Shown piece by piece: positions 47,962 to 58,111 of a DNA stretch of 64,000 bases. Positions within the stretch are counted from its first letter, which is position 1; each line of letters begins with the position of its first letter. The stretch spans positions 102,496 to 166,495 of the forward strand of contig JAOABQ010000072.1 of NCBI GenBank assembly GCA_026418275.1, in the 5' to 3' direction. Under the pieces are notes generated by a model. It worked only from the letters and a program-made list of their open reading frames with translations. It was not told the DNA's origin and did not search any database. A program made the position numbers and the translations under genes. The stretch comes from Clostridia bacterium. GTDB taxonomy: Bacteria > Bacillota > Clostridia > Acetivibrionales > DSM-2933.

Positions 47962-48593
47962 ATGCTTTTAGCGCTGGTAAAAATCCAATTATGGGGGTCA
48001 TTAGCGGAAGAGTATTGGAGATCAAGGATCCCGAAGGCTTGGAGCGGGTCAAAGTAAAAATACCGTTATATACGGATGATGAGACCGGTGTCTGGGCAAG
48101 AATAGCAGTTTTAATGGCAGGAGATAACAGGGGGACCTATTTTTTGCCTGAAAAAGGCGATGAGGTTTTGTTGGCTTTTGAAGAAGGGGATATAGCAAGG
48201 CCCTATGTCATTGGAGCGCTGTGGAACGGCAAGCATAAGCCGCCCTCTGAAAAATCGGACAATAAGAATAGTTCAGATAAAAAGGATGATTCAGAAAATA
48301 GCAATAATAAAAGGCTGATTAAATCCCGCAGCGGACATATACTCTCTTTTGACGATACAAAGGGTGCCGGAAAAATAGAAATTATAGATGAAACAGGGAA
48401 AAACAGCATCGTTTTTGATTCAAAATCCAATACAATTACAGTGACAGCGGAACAGGATATTATTATTAAAGCACCCAACGGGAAAATCACATTAAGCGCA
48501 AATGAGATCGAAATAAGCTCTAAATCAGGAACGACAGTAAATGCAAAAGGGGATGCCAATATTAACGGGGCCAATATCTATCTCAATTGCTAA
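47958..48593 (+). CDS. Baseplate spike protein (gpV-like)
   Basis: A protein of 211 residues. The N-terminal OB fold reads KDPEGLERVKVKIPLYTDDE, DNRGTYFLPEKGDEVLLAFE and PYVIGALWNGKHKPP. After a Ser/Lys/Asp-rich linker, a beta-helix repeat (IIIKAPNGKITLSANEIEIS, then ANINGANIYLNC) forms the needle shaft. It is the counterpart of Afp8 C-terminal and P2 gpV. The ATG overlaps the hub gene stop. Confidence 0.94.
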   Translation: MNAFSAGKNPIMGVISGRVLEIKDPEGLERVKVKIPLYTDDETGVWARIAVLMAGDNRGTYFLPEKGDEVLLAFEEGDIARPYVIGALWNGKHKPPSEKSDNKNSSDKKDDSENSNNKRLIKSRSGHILSFDDTKGAGKIEIIDETGKNSIVFDSKSNTITVTAEQDIIIKAPNGKITLSANEIEISSKSGTTVNAKGDANINGANIYLNC

Positions 48594-48699
48594 ATTAAAT
48601 GAGAATATAGAAGTTGATTTTAAGAAACGAAAAAATTCCTGGAAATGGGCTTTTCGCGAGGGGAATTTGTTTGTGAAATTGAGATTGGGAGGAGTATCC

Positions 48700-49086
48700 A
48701 TGGGTAAGGCAGCAGCAAAAAAAGGAGATAGTGTAAAAGGAGTGGATGCGCATTTGATTCAAACACCTACACCGGATCCGCCAAAGCCAATGCCTCATCA
48801 ATTTGATGGAGTCATTGATGGTGATGTAAGTGAAAATGTTTTTATTATGAAAATGCCTGCAGCTACCGTTGGGAGTAAGGTAAGCAACTCTCCCGCACAT
48901 TTGCCCGTTGGAGGTACATTTGCCGAATCACCTTCAAACAAAGGAACTGTTATTTCAGGTAGCAGTACTGTATTTATTAATAAAAAAGCTGCTGCACGGG
49001 ACACCGATACCGTGATGACATGTAACTATCCAAAGGATGCACCCAATGGAAAAGTAAAAGCGAGTGGAAATGTATATATAGGATAA
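48700..49086 (+). CDS. PAAR-like spike tip protein (Afp10-like)
   Basis: A 128-residue protein starting at the ATG after GGGAGGAG. An open upstream extension overlaps the spike gene and lacks a ribosome site. It has the PAAR-like layout: GDSVKGVDAH, MKMPAATVGSKVSNSPAH, SGSSTVFINKKAAARDTD, NGKVKASGNVYIG. It should form the pointed cone on the spike and may also mount cargo. Confidence 0.92.
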   Translation: MGKAAAKKGDSVKGVDAHLIQTPTPDPPKPMPHQFDGVIDGDVSENVFIMKMPAATVGSKVSNSPAHLPVGGTFAESPSNKGTVISGSSTVFINKKAAARDTDTVMTCNYPKDAPNGKVKASGNVYIG

Positions 49087-49096
49087 GGGGAAGCGT

Positions 49097-49507
49097 ATGG
49101 AAAATGCAAATAAAAAAAAGAGTAACGGAAGTGGTGTTACATTCCCTTTAACAATAAAAAACGGAAAATTTCAATTTTTAAGTTATGAAGACCATATACG
49201 CCAGTCTATACTTCTGCTGCTTCAAACGGATAAAGGGGAAAGGATGATGCGCCCCGGTTTTGGCTGTGGAATGAAAAGGCTTCTGTTTTCACCGATGAAT
49301 AGTTCCACTTTAGCACTCATGAAACTGGAGATTGAAGAAGCAGTAAAGAGGTTTGAGCCTCGAATAGAACTTCTAAATACGATAGTGAGGGTGGATGAAA
49401 AGAATAAGGGGATGGTAATGGTTGACTTAAGTTATAAAATTATTAAAGCAGACAGCCGCCAAAATCTCGTCTTTCCACTTTATCTCTATGACGGGGGGAT
49501 TGGATAA
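49097..49507 (+). CDS. Baseplate wedge protein gp25 (Afp9-like)
   Basis: A protein of 136 residues with AAGGGGAAG before the ATG. It carries the gp25 core: HIRQSILLLLQTDKGERMM, RPGFGCGMKRLLFSP, IEEAVKRFEPRIELL. In contractile machines gp25 links wedge and sheath and starts sheath polymerisation. It overlaps the next ATG by one base. Confidence 0.96.
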   Translation: MENANKKKSNGSGVTFPLTIKNGKFQFLSYEDHIRQSILLLLQTDKGERMMRPGFGCGMKRLLFSPMNSSTLALMKLEIEEAVKRFEPRIELLNTIVRVDEKNKGMVMVDLSYKIIKADSRQNLVFPLYLYDGGIG

Positions 49508-52500
49508 TGGAGGATTATCCTACTATTTATAAACTTACTGCAAAAGAAATCGAAGAAAGATTGGAAAGATTGACAAAGGATAGAATTCCGGAATGGGTTC
49601 CTTCGAAGGATGGAAATGATGCAGGTCAAATGCTGCATAAAATATTTGCAAGGCTCATGGAGATTGCTATCCAAAGATACAACCGTGTTCCTGATAAAAA
49701 TAGGACGGCTTTTCTTGATATCATGGGGATTAGTCCGATTCCTCCCTTTCCTGCAGGGGTACCTTTGGTATTTAAGCCGGTAAAGGGAAGTGGAGCTGTT
49801 TTGGTTCCCAGAGGAACCAAAGCCGAAACAAAACCCGACAGCAAAAAGACATCCCTGGTTTATGAGACGCAAGAGGATTTGACTGTTGTGCCTGTTAGCA
49901 ACCAAAGGATATTTGTAGTAGATCCTGTTTGGGACCGGTATACTGAACAGGGCTTGGATAACGGCACGATTTATGACGGTTTAAACCCGTTCTTCGGCCA
50001 AAGTGAAATGGAGCATACCTTATATATCGGGTCGGATAAAATGTTTGACTTTACGAATGCTTCCATTTACTTGGACTTCCAGGTAGATGATAAGGTTTTA
50101 CCCCAATGGTTTAAGCCAGGTTCAAACGGCAAGATAGGTTTCCACACGTTTGTTACCCGGCTGGTGATGGGATCAAACTGGTGCTACCGTGAGACCGAAG
50201 GGGAAACCGATATCAGGGATTGGAGAATATCCGGTGGGCATACCGTTCAATTTGCGTGTGAAAAAGGGATTCCTGAGACCGAAATAAGGGTAACCTATCA
50301 AGATGGTGAACAGGCTCAATACATAAAAAATAGGTGGCTGTGTACAAAGGTACAATTACCCCTGTCAATTTTAAAGAATAAAAACAGTATTACTTTTAAA
50401 AAAATTCAAATTATCATAGAAGGAAAGCAAGTAAAGCCGGAATTTTGCTTTAACAACGGGGACAGGGTTAACGTTTCCAAGGAGTTTAAACCCTTTGGGG
50501 ATGTGCCGTCTATTGGCGACACATTTTATATCGGCTCGAAAGAAGTGTTTTCAAAGCCGCTAGACACACTGAAGCTGCATCTGGATTTAAAGAAGTATGC
50601 GTATGACCCTCAAAAGGGGATTTCACCCCAATTGGAATTTGAGTATTTTGGAAAAAACGGATGGGAAAAGCTTGAGATTGAGGAAGATAAGACAAATCAT
50701 TTTACTCAAGGTGATACGGTTTCTTTTAAAAATATATTAGGCAAAAGCTTTGTTGAGACCTTTGTTCATGGGGAAAAAAGCTGCTGGCTGAGAGTATCTT
50801 TAAAAAGCGGAGATTACGGCTTGCCCTTTGAGCTTGTAAAGGATGCGAAGTCAAATACACTTACAGTAAAGGAAAATACCGGCAAGGTATACCCTCCGAT
50901 TGTAAGGTCTATAACCTTAAGTTATACTGCTAAAGGAGAACCGGACCGGATCTTTAGTCAATACGGACCTTTTTGCAAAGAAATGCAAACAACCGGGATT
51001 GCTCCGTTCCTACCATCTGTTGAATATACAGGAGATGCAGTACCTTCCCTTTACCTGGGATTTGATACTTCCCAATTGGAACAGCCCCTCAGCTTATATT
51101 TCTCCGTTGCTCCTCAGATGTACCGTAAAGGTGAAAGGGAGTGGAATGAAGGCCAAAGTTTTATGCAGGATACTTCTTTGAAATTAGCCTGGCAGTATTT
51201 TGACGGCTACAAATGGAAGGATATGAATATCATAGACGGGACAAACAACCTGACTGAATCGGGACCGGTGGTTTTTTTGATCCCGGCGGATATCAAGAGG
51301 ATAAACAAATTTGATGCTGTTTCCCGCTACTATGTAAGAGTGCGGCTTTTAAGTCAAATGGATGCCATCAAGGCACAGCGGATACAGGGAATTTACTTTA
51401 ATGCGGTGCCTGCGCTGAACATGGAGTCAATCTTGGAGGAATGCCTGGGCTCCAGCAGCGGGACAGAGGGGCAACAATTTAGTGTATCCCGTACGCCTGT
51501 ACTTTTGGGACAAAGTATAATGGTCCGGGAATTTGAGGTTCCCTTGGATGAGGAAGTAAGGGCGCTGCGTGAGGGGGACGATACACCACTGCAGGAAACC
51601 CTGGTGAATCCGGCAACCGGAGAAAAGGAAATTTGGGTACGTTGGCAGGAGGTTCCCAACTTTCTGTGCTCCGGTCCTGGGAGCAGACATTATACCCTGG
51701 ACCGTGAAAAGGGGATGGTTGCTTTTGGAGATGGAAAAAAAGGATTGATTCCTCCTAAGGCTATCAACGGCATTAAGATCTCCTATGCGACAGGCGGCGG
51801 TTTGATAGGAAATGTTTCTCCCTTAGAGATTTCCAAGATACGATCATCCCTTCCCGGTATTGAAGCGGTGGAGAATCCGGTGGGGGCCGATGGGGGTTCT
51901 GATTTTGAAAAGATTTCTGCGGTGAAGCTAAGAGGACCTCAGACGTTGAAGAACCGGAATGATGCGGTGAGCAAGACGGATATGGAATGGATTGTAAAAG
52001 AAGCTCTAGGCGGAAGGATTGCCAGAATCCAATGTCTGTCCAATTTGAACGCTCAACTGGAAACCGAAAACGGATGGGTGACACTGATTCTTGTTCCTCA
52101 ATGTGAGGGAATGAAACCCTTTCCAAGTTCGGAGCTAATTAAACATGTTAAGGATTATCTGGGAAAACGGTGTTTTACACTGCTTCAAAAGATGTCTCCT
52201 TTTAGAATCAATGTGATTGGACCCGGGTATATCAAGGTAGGTGTAGAGCTTGAAGTGATACCCGAAGATATAAAAGAGGCTCAAGCCGTTAAACAAAGAG
52301 TGGTGCAAGCGGTTTCCTCCTTTTTTCACCCGCTGACGGGCGGCCCGGATGGAGTGGGATGGAGTTTTGGTAGAAATGTCTATGGGACGGAAATTTGCAG
52401 AATGATAGAAAACGTACCCGGGGTTGACCATATCAATTATGACCGGTTAACCATAAAACCCAATCTCTACCAATACCATTTGGGATTTTCCTATCCCACC

Positions 52501-53301
52501 GTGCTTAGGAACAGCTTAACCAAGGGAACGCGGGTTCAATCTTTGGATGAAAAAAAGTCACTTTGCCTGGCTGAGACGGTTTGGGCTGGAAATCCTGTGG
52601 AAACACTGCCGGTAAAAGGTTTTCAAGAAGGTGACAGGATTTTTTTCGGTGTGAATTTAACAATCGACAAAGTCATAAAAGAGACTGATGGGGAAGGCAA
52701 GGAAAGGATTCGGATTGAGATTACCGACGAATTCAAAAAGATTGATTTTCTTTCTTTTCCCGGAGGAAGTATGATAATCGGCGAAAACACCGAGTTTGCC
52801 ATGAATTTGATAAGTGCTGTAAAGGAAGATCAGGGAAATGCACTCCTTGTCTCCTATGATGATTTTATATATGATGAACTGAAAAAGAGGATGGATGATG
52901 AAGCTTTTAGTGAGCAAAAGTATGCTCTTTTGCATCCTTTTCCCATGACGGTAAAATCCGTAATAGGTGTGGAGAATTACGTTGACATTGAGGTTCAGCC
53001 GCTGAAGTTCAGAACCAATTTCTATCATGATGATTATTTGCAAGGTGCGGTGATTGTTTCGACCTTGGACAACCGAATCCGGATGCCTCTTGCACAAAAA
53101 ATCGGTATAGACGAAGAGATTACATCTATTCGCGTTTTGAACTTTAGCCCGGAGGATTTTATAAAAATTGAGGGGACCTCGGATATCTATGAATTGGGTG
53201 AAGTTAGACCCATTCAGGATATTGCCTACCTTGATGATAATTACCTGGTCTATTCGGGTGACCATTATGTGCGGGTGAGTGACAAAGACACAGTACTTTA
53301 A
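49507..53301 (+). CDS. Baseplate J / gp6-like wedge protein, large (Afp11-like)
   Basis: A protein of 1264 residues. The N-terminal part (about 1-700) has alternating beta domains with AFLDIMGISPIPPFPAGVPL. The gpJ core lies near 730-1000, with MVAFGDGKKGLIPPKAINGI, YATGGGLIGNVSPLEISKI and GRNVYGTEICRMIENVPGVD. From about residue 1010 a further 250-residue beta-rich region follows (GDRIFFGVNLTIDKVIKETD; DIAYLDDNYLVYSGDHYVRV) that is not part of the usual core. It builds the baseplate ring that triggers contraction. Confidence 0.93.
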   Translation: MEDYPTIYKLTAKEIEERLERLTKDRIPEWVPSKDGNDAGQMLHKIFARLMEIAIQRYNRVPDKNRTAFLDIMGISPIPPFPAGVPLVFKPVKGSGAVLVPRGTKAETKPDSKKTSLVYETQEDLTVVPVSNQRIFVVDPVWDRYTEQGLDNGTIYDGLNPFFGQSEMEHTLYIGSDKMFDFTNASIYLDFQVDDKVLPQWFKPGSNGKIGFHTFVTRLVMGSNWCYRETEGETDIRDWRISGGHTVQFACEKGIPETEIRVTYQDGEQAQYIKNRWLCTKVQLPLSILKNKNSITFKKIQIIIEGKQVKPEFCFNNGDRVNVSKEFKPFGDVPSIGDTFYIGSKEVFSKPLDTLKLHLDLKKYAYDPQKGISPQLEFEYFGKNGWEKLEIEEDKTNHFTQGDTVSFKNILGKSFVETFVHGEKSCWLRVSLKSGDYGLPFELVKDAKSNTLTVKENTGKVYPPIVRSITLSYTAKGEPDRIFSQYGPFCKEMQTTGIAPFLPSVEYTGDAVPSLYLGFDTSQLEQPLSLYFSVAPQMYRKGEREWNEGQSFMQDTSLKLAWQYFDGYKWKDMNIIDGTNNLTESGPVVFLIPADIKRINKFDAVSRYYVRVRLLSQMDAIKAQRIQGIYFNAVPALNMESILEECLGSSSGTEGQQFSVSRTPVLLGQSIMVREFEVPLDEEVRALREGDDTPLQETLVNPATGEKEIWVRWQEVPNFLCSGPGSRHYTLDREKGMVAFGDGKKGLIPPKAINGIKISYATGGGLIGNVSPLEISKIRSSLPGIEAVENPVGADGGSDFEKISAVKLRGPQTLKNRNDAVSKTDMEWIVKEALGGRIARIQCLSNLNAQLETENGWVTLILVPQCEGMKPFPSSELIKHVKDYLGKRCFTLLQKMSPFRINVIGPGYIKVGVELEVIPEDIKEAQAVKQRVVQAVSSFFHPLTGGPDGVGWSFGRNVYGTEICRMIENVPGVDHINYDRLTIKPNLYQYHLGFSYPTVLRNSLTKGTRVQSLDEKKSLCLAETVWAGNPVETLPVKGFQEGDRIFFGVNLTIDKVIKETDGEGKERIRIEITDEFKKIDFLSFPGGSMIIGENTEFAMNLISAVKEDQGNALLVSYDDFIYDELKKRMDDEAFSEQKYALLHPFPMTVKSVIGVENYVDIEVQPLKFRTNFYHDDYLQGAVIVSTLDNRIRMPLAQKIGIDEEITSIRVLNFSPEDFIKIEGTSDIYELGEVRPIQDIAYLDDNYLVYSGDHYVRVSDKDTVL

Positions 53302-53327
53302 TAATCTTATTTGGGGGGTGTGGAAAG

Positions 53328-54218
53328 ATGTCTATACCGGTTCCGGCTCTGGATGACAGGACTTATGCCCAGTTGGTTGAGGAAGCAAAATCCATGATAT
53401 CAAAGCATTGTCCCGAGTGGACGGACTTTCATCCTGCTGATCCGGGGATCACGCTGATGGAGTTGTTTGCCTTTCTAACCGAAGCTGTAATATACCATAT
53501 GGACCGGATACCCGAAAGGAGCAGGCTTCGTTTCGCAGAGCTTCTGGGGATGGATAAGGGATTGACTGATAATCCTGAACTCCTTCTGGCTTTAGCATCC
53601 GGAAAATTGAAGGAAAGAAACAGGGCTATTACATTTCGGGATATGGAGAATATTATAAAGAAAAAATATCCGGAAGATATTCTGGTTGTAAAGGCGGTTT
53701 TAGACACCGAAGTACCCTTCCAGGGGAAATTCGGGAAGGAACACTATGTCAACATCATTCTTATTCTTAAAAAGGCTGGTGATGACAAGGAAAAGGAAGA
53801 GCTTTTTCAGAATATATATGATGATCTCAGGAAACAATGCCTTATCACTACCAGGCTGCGTGTCAGGGAAGCACAAAAACATTCCCTTGGTGTCAGGGTC
53901 TCAATTATCCCGGCTCTGGAGTATTCAGACGACCGGAAGGGATTGGAAGATAGAGTTGTAAAGAGAATAGAAAGCTTCTTTGACCCTTGTTTTGGGGGAG
54001 TGAAGCAAGAGGGATGGGAGTTTGGAAGACCTGTTTTCAGGTCTGAGATTTACCAGATCATTGAAGAGGTATGTGGCGTTGACCATGTTAGAAAACTGAC
54101 TTTACTGGATATTCAAAATGGAAGTAAGGAATTTAAAGGAAATATAGAGCTTCTTAATAAAACTTCAATTCCGGTTATAGACCCCTTGCATATTGAAGTT
54201 ATTTTAGAGCGTGAATAA
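53328..54218 (+). CDS. Second baseplate J-like protein
   Basis: A 296-residue protein behind GGGGGGTGTGG. It begins LDDRTYAQLVEEAKSMISKH and has WTDFHPADPGITLMELFAFL and YHMDRIPERSRLRFAELLGM, the common N-terminus of eCIS baseplate J-like assembly proteins. It ends with a gpJ-type domain (FGRPVFRSEIYQIIEEVCGV). It pairs with the large gp6-like protein, as gp6/gp7 do in phage wedges. Confidence 0.9.
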   Translation: MSIPVPALDDRTYAQLVEEAKSMISKHCPEWTDFHPADPGITLMELFAFLTEAVIYHMDRIPERSRLRFAELLGMDKGLTDNPELLLALASGKLKERNRAITFRDMENIIKKKYPEDILVVKAVLDTEVPFQGKFGKEHYVNIILILKKAGDDKEKEELFQNIYDDLRKQCLITTRLRVREAQKHSLGVRVSIIPALEYSDDRKGLEDRVVKRIESFFDPCFGGVKQEGWEFGRPVFRSEIYQIIEEVCGVDHVRKLTLLDIQNGSKEFKGNIELLNKTSIPVIDPLHIEVILERE

Positions 54219-54239
54219 AAGATTTTTAGGAGCGAAATT

Positions 54240-55484
54240 ATGCCGCGAAATAGTAGACCTATAAAATTTTTAGATTATCTTCCCGAGATTTACAGGACAT
54301 CAAGTCAGCAGGATGGAAGTATATTGGAAAAGTTTTTAGAACCTTTTGAGACCATTTTTGAAGAGGTTGAATCTGCCATTGAGGGAGATTACTTATCCAT
54401 AAGGGTAATAGATAAGTATCCCAAAGAAACAAAAATCAGTGCTGTCTTTCTCAATGATTTTTCGGTTCACTTTCCCTCCGGTACTAAAGTAACTGCGGTT
54501 TTCACATCACAGGTTGCGGAGGTCAATGTCCCAAAGAAGACAGTGAAAGTGAAGAGTAAAGAGTTCTTAAAAATGTTAAAAGCAGATGACCTGATTAGGG
54601 TAACGGGTCTTAAAGTGTATGACATTGTAGTATTGGAAATCAAAAGCGAAATGATTCATTTTCAGTTTGTAGACCATCTTCAAATGCCTTTAGAAGCGGA
54701 AAATAGGTTGGAAATTACGAAATCCACTTGCCTGAAAAAAGAAATAATGCCAGGTGGGGGACAAACTGAAATATTCCTGGAGGATGCTGCTTTTATTGAT
54801 GCACTTGGAAATGGCGATATTCTGACGATAGACTTTTTTGGCGGAATACCTGAATTAATGAGTCCTTCTCACTCGATTCCATATCCTGTAAAAAACTACA
54901 ATACTGAGGAGGACGAGCTCCAATACCTTAAGTATCTTGCCGGCTGGATGGGATTAAGCTTGCGTGCGGACAAGCCGCTTAGCTGGAATAGAAACTTTTT
55001 TAAGGAAGCGGTGAAGCTCTACTTCAAAAGAAGCACTGTAGACGGGATGGAAAATCTGTTAAGGGAATGGTTAAAAGGGGATATTTTTGAGAGGAAACCG
55101 CCGCTTCAAATGATAACCGACCTTAGCAGCACGGATAACGGAGGAAGTTCCGCTTTTCAAATTGGCGTTACATCTTCAATCGGATTTGATACTGTTTTGG
55201 GAGAAGGACCGCCTCATTTTTTCATTGTAGATTTAATAACGAATCCAGCATCTTTAGAGTTGAGGAATCCTGTAGGGCTGGATGCTTTCCAAAGAAATGC
55301 CAGGTTTTTAATTGATTCGGAAAAACCGGCCCATACCCGCTATCAGCTCAGGGTAAAAGCCCATACCATGCAGCTGGCTCCCAAAAAGGGCAAGGTGAAA
55401 GGTGAAGTTTACGCCCAACTGGGAGTTACTTCTTTGCTTTGGGATGGAGCTTTAGTCTATGAGGAAGATGAAATGGATGCTTGA
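54240..55484 (+). CDS. gpI-like phage tail protein with central insertion
   Basis: A protein of 414 residues, longer than most tail protein I members (about 180-250). The family start (FLDYLPEIYRTSSQQDGSIL and FLEPFETIFEEVESAIEG) and end (YLKYLAGWMGLSL, NFFKEAVKLYFKRSTVDGME) are separated by about 150 beta-rich residues (45-195). It links wedge and fibre in the baseplate. AGGAG precedes the ATG. Confidence 0.88.
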   Translation: MPRNSRPIKFLDYLPEIYRTSSQQDGSILEKFLEPFETIFEEVESAIEGDYLSIRVIDKYPKETKISAVFLNDFSVHFPSGTKVTAVFTSQVAEVNVPKKTVKVKSKEFLKMLKADDLIRVTGLKVYDIVVLEIKSEMIHFQFVDHLQMPLEAENRLEITKSTCLKKEIMPGGGQTEIFLEDAAFIDALGNGDILTIDFFGGIPELMSPSHSIPYPVKNYNTEEDELQYLKYLAGWMGLSLRADKPLSWNRNFFKEAVKLYFKRSTVDGMENLLREWLKGDIFERKPPLQMITDLSSTDNGGSSAFQIGVTSSIGFDTVLGEGPPHFFIVDLITNPASLELRNPVGLDAFQRNARFLIDSEKPAHTRYQLRVKAHTMQLAPKKGKVKGEVYAQLGVTSLLWDGALVYEEDEMDA

Positions 55485-55512
55485 ATAAATTGTGATTGAA
55501 GGGGGAAATAAA

Positions 55513-58038
55513 ATGGCAAACGAAATCAAGCGGGTCAGATATTTTGACCGGATGTTTCTAAAAAAGGAAGACTTCATTGATGACCAGCAGTACCACATCA
55601 ACATGCGCAGACTCCATAATGAACTTTTACATACACCAGGGATTGCGGAAGGTCTTGATGTCTCACTCTTAGAGGAAACGGTCAATCGTAAGAAAATTAA
55701 ATTCATTAGGGTCACTATTGGGACAGCCATTGACCGTAGGGGATATGATCTTGTTCTTACAACCGACTATAAAAAGAATTTGGAAGAGGTGCTAAAACAA
55801 ATAGAAACCTATGAAAAGGTTCAAGCAGGCAATATTAAGGAGTTCAGCATCTACATTAAATATGATAAGTACCAGGCGGAAAGAGGAAAGGAACAAGTAC
55901 TCCAGGAGGAATATACCCGGTTTTATGAAGTGCCGTCTTTTATCTTTACGACAAAGGGCTTTGATGATATAAAGGATTATGAAAAAGACCGTTGGATTTT
56001 TTTGGCTAAAGTTAAAAATGAGTCAGGAAGTTGGAATGTGCATACTGACGGGCGTGTGAAAGCCGGTACGAAAGTTACCGGGTCCAATATGAACTTTGAT
56101 AACTTAACGGTAAGCAAGCTGATTTTTAAAAGTGAAGTGACCGAAGAAAAAAATTGGCCAGCCATAGAGGCAGGGACAGGAGAACGGGTTTTAAATGCTT
56201 TTGCTCCGCTCAAAGTCCAGTATACAGATGATTTACCGGGGCTTTCGGTGTATAATTCCAACTGCAAAGCAACCACCAAGCTGAAATTAGGCCAAAATGA
56301 TAAAAGTACCATTGAGGTGGGCTTTATCGGAAGCAGTGCAGGTGCCAATGCCAATACTGCGTTCATAGCGTCTACCGGGGACAGCAATCCATTGGCTTTG
56401 AATAATATGGGGATTGGGCCCATAACCTTTAATACCTCAAACTGGCAGGAACGTATGCGCATTACAACCGACGGGAAGGTGGGAATCGGAACCAATGCTC
56501 CCCAGGCAAAGCTGCAGGTGTGCGGAGGAGCCATTCGCCCGGAGAATGGAAAAGACGGCGGAATTGTCTTTGTGAATACAGGAAACCCAGGGGATAATAG
56601 TGATTTTGCATATATCCAATATCATCATCTGGGGAATGAAACAACCCAGCTAAGGATCGGCGTTGAAAGCGATTCCATCGACAGCATCGGCTTTTTTCAC
56701 AGTTCCACTGAATGCATGACCATCAAAAATAAAAATGTCGGAATCGGGGCCAGTGATCCACAATCCAAACTGCATGTTAATTATGGAGATGTTACCATTG
56801 AAAATGGAACCTTGAAGATGGCTAATAAGCACATTTTACTAGCCAATGGCAGTCAAGGAGGACTCTTATTTCAAAACACAGCCAATGGACAAGATTTTAC
56901 CGACCATGCCTATATTCGTTACGAATATTCCGGAGACGAAGTTACAAAATTAAAGATTGGCGTTGAGAACGATGGGGAGGACAGCATCAGTTTTTATCAT
57001 TACAAAACCGAATGTTTGACCATCAAAAATGCAAATGTAGGAATTGGAAACAGTGATCCAAAAACAAAACTACATGTTAACTCTGGGGATGTAACCATTG
57101 AAAATGGAATTTTAAAGATGGTCAATAAGCACATTTTACTTGCCAACGGCAACAATGGAGGCCTCTTATTTCAAAATACAGCCAATGGAGCAGATAATTC
57201 GGATCACGCCTATATTACATACGATAATCTTGGATACGAGAATACAAAACTGAAGATTGGAGTTCAGAACGATGATTATGACTCCATCGGCTTTTTCCAT
57301 AAAAATAAAGAGATCATGACCATTTGGAACGGTTGTGTTGGCATTGGAACCAGCCAGCCTGGTAGCTTACTGCATCTATATCAAGGAAATGCTCTTCTGG
57401 AAAAAGGCTCTTTGTGTATAAAGAATCAATCCTATGCTAAATTTGAGCTGATGGGAGTAGATAATAACGGAAGATCCAATTCGTGGGCAATCTATGGAGC
57501 GGCTAATACTGCAAGTGATGGGATTTCGGACGGAGCATTTGAGATTTGGGGTTATCCAAACGGAACACCTATGTGCAACCTTAGAATTGCTTCCAACGGT
57601 GATACTCATCTGTCGCCTTCGGGATTTAACGTACAGGCTATGGGTGGAACCAACAGGCTTATTATAGGCAATGCATGGGGACCTTTTATGGGTTTTGGAA
57701 CTACTTATTTAGGGTTCAATGCAAAAAGAGAGGGTGGAAAAAGTATCAAAATTAAATGGGATGGAGATAACAAAACATATCCGAGTCATATGTGGAATTT
57801 TTCAAGTGATGGCTGTAATAACGGTGGTATGATTGTTTATGGTGATATCTTTGGAGGACTTCATATTGTTTCGAAGCCCACAAGGGCAACTGCTCAAAAT
57901 CCAGGGCTTGGACAGAAAGAAGATTTGATTTATGACCATATTTTATTCGGCGGTGCATATCATATAATGCGGATTGATCCCAATGGTAGTGTACATATCA
58001 ACGGGGAACTTTATGCAAATGGCAAAAGGTTGGCATAA
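55513..58038 (+). CDS. Tail fibre protein with tandem repeats
   Basis: An 841-residue protein starting at the ATG after AAGGGGG. The N-terminal domain (VRYFDRMFLKKEDFIDDQQY, LLHTPGIAEGLDV) is the attachment module found next to eCIS baseplates. VGIG motifs occur at residues 323, 409, 509 and 609; the two 100-residue units between 409 and 609 are nearly identical in pattern (LHVNYGDVTIENGTLKMANK and LHVNSGDVTIENGILKMVNK). The C-terminus is a beta-rich tip. It is the probable receptor-binding fibre that defines the target cell. The product carries no chaperone-of-endosialidase motif that I can recognise. Confidence 0.82.
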   Translation: MANEIKRVRYFDRMFLKKEDFIDDQQYHINMRRLHNELLHTPGIAEGLDVSLLEETVNRKKIKFIRVTIGTAIDRRGYDLVLTTDYKKNLEEVLKQIETYEKVQAGNIKEFSIYIKYDKYQAERGKEQVLQEEYTRFYEVPSFIFTTKGFDDIKDYEKDRWIFLAKVKNESGSWNVHTDGRVKAGTKVTGSNMNFDNLTVSKLIFKSEVTEEKNWPAIEAGTGERVLNAFAPLKVQYTDDLPGLSVYNSNCKATTKLKLGQNDKSTIEVGFIGSSAGANANTAFIASTGDSNPLALNNMGIGPITFNTSNWQERMRITTDGKVGIGTNAPQAKLQVCGGAIRPENGKDGGIVFVNTGNPGDNSDFAYIQYHHLGNETTQLRIGVESDSIDSIGFFHSSTECMTIKNKNVGIGASDPQSKLHVNYGDVTIENGTLKMANKHILLANGSQGGLLFQNTANGQDFTDHAYIRYEYSGDEVTKLKIGVENDGEDSISFYHYKTECLTIKNANVGIGNSDPKTKLHVNSGDVTIENGILKMVNKHILLANGNNGGLLFQNTANGADNSDHAYITYDNLGYENTKLKIGVQNDDYDSIGFFHKNKEIMTIWNGCVGIGTSQPGSLLHLYQGNALLEKGSLCIKNQSYAKFELMGVDNNGRSNSWAIYGAANTASDGISDGAFEIWGYPNGTPMCNLRIASNGDTHLSPSGFNVQAMGGTNRLIIGNAWGPFMGFGTTYLGFNAKREGGKSIKIKWDGDNKTYPSHMWNFSSDGCNNGGMIVYGDIFGGLHIVSKPTRATAQNPGLGQKEDLIYDHILFGGAYHIMRIDPNGSVHINGELYANGKRLA

Positions 58039-58111
58039 AAGGGGTTTGTAGCATTGTGATTTTTTAAATAGTAAGGTTAAAATAAGCATATCTGGAAAGG
58101 GAGAGAAAAAA

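Noticed and set aside
56479..57345. CRISPR-like or insertion repeat
   Set aside because: The repeats are in frame, 300 bp long and part of the fibre protein.
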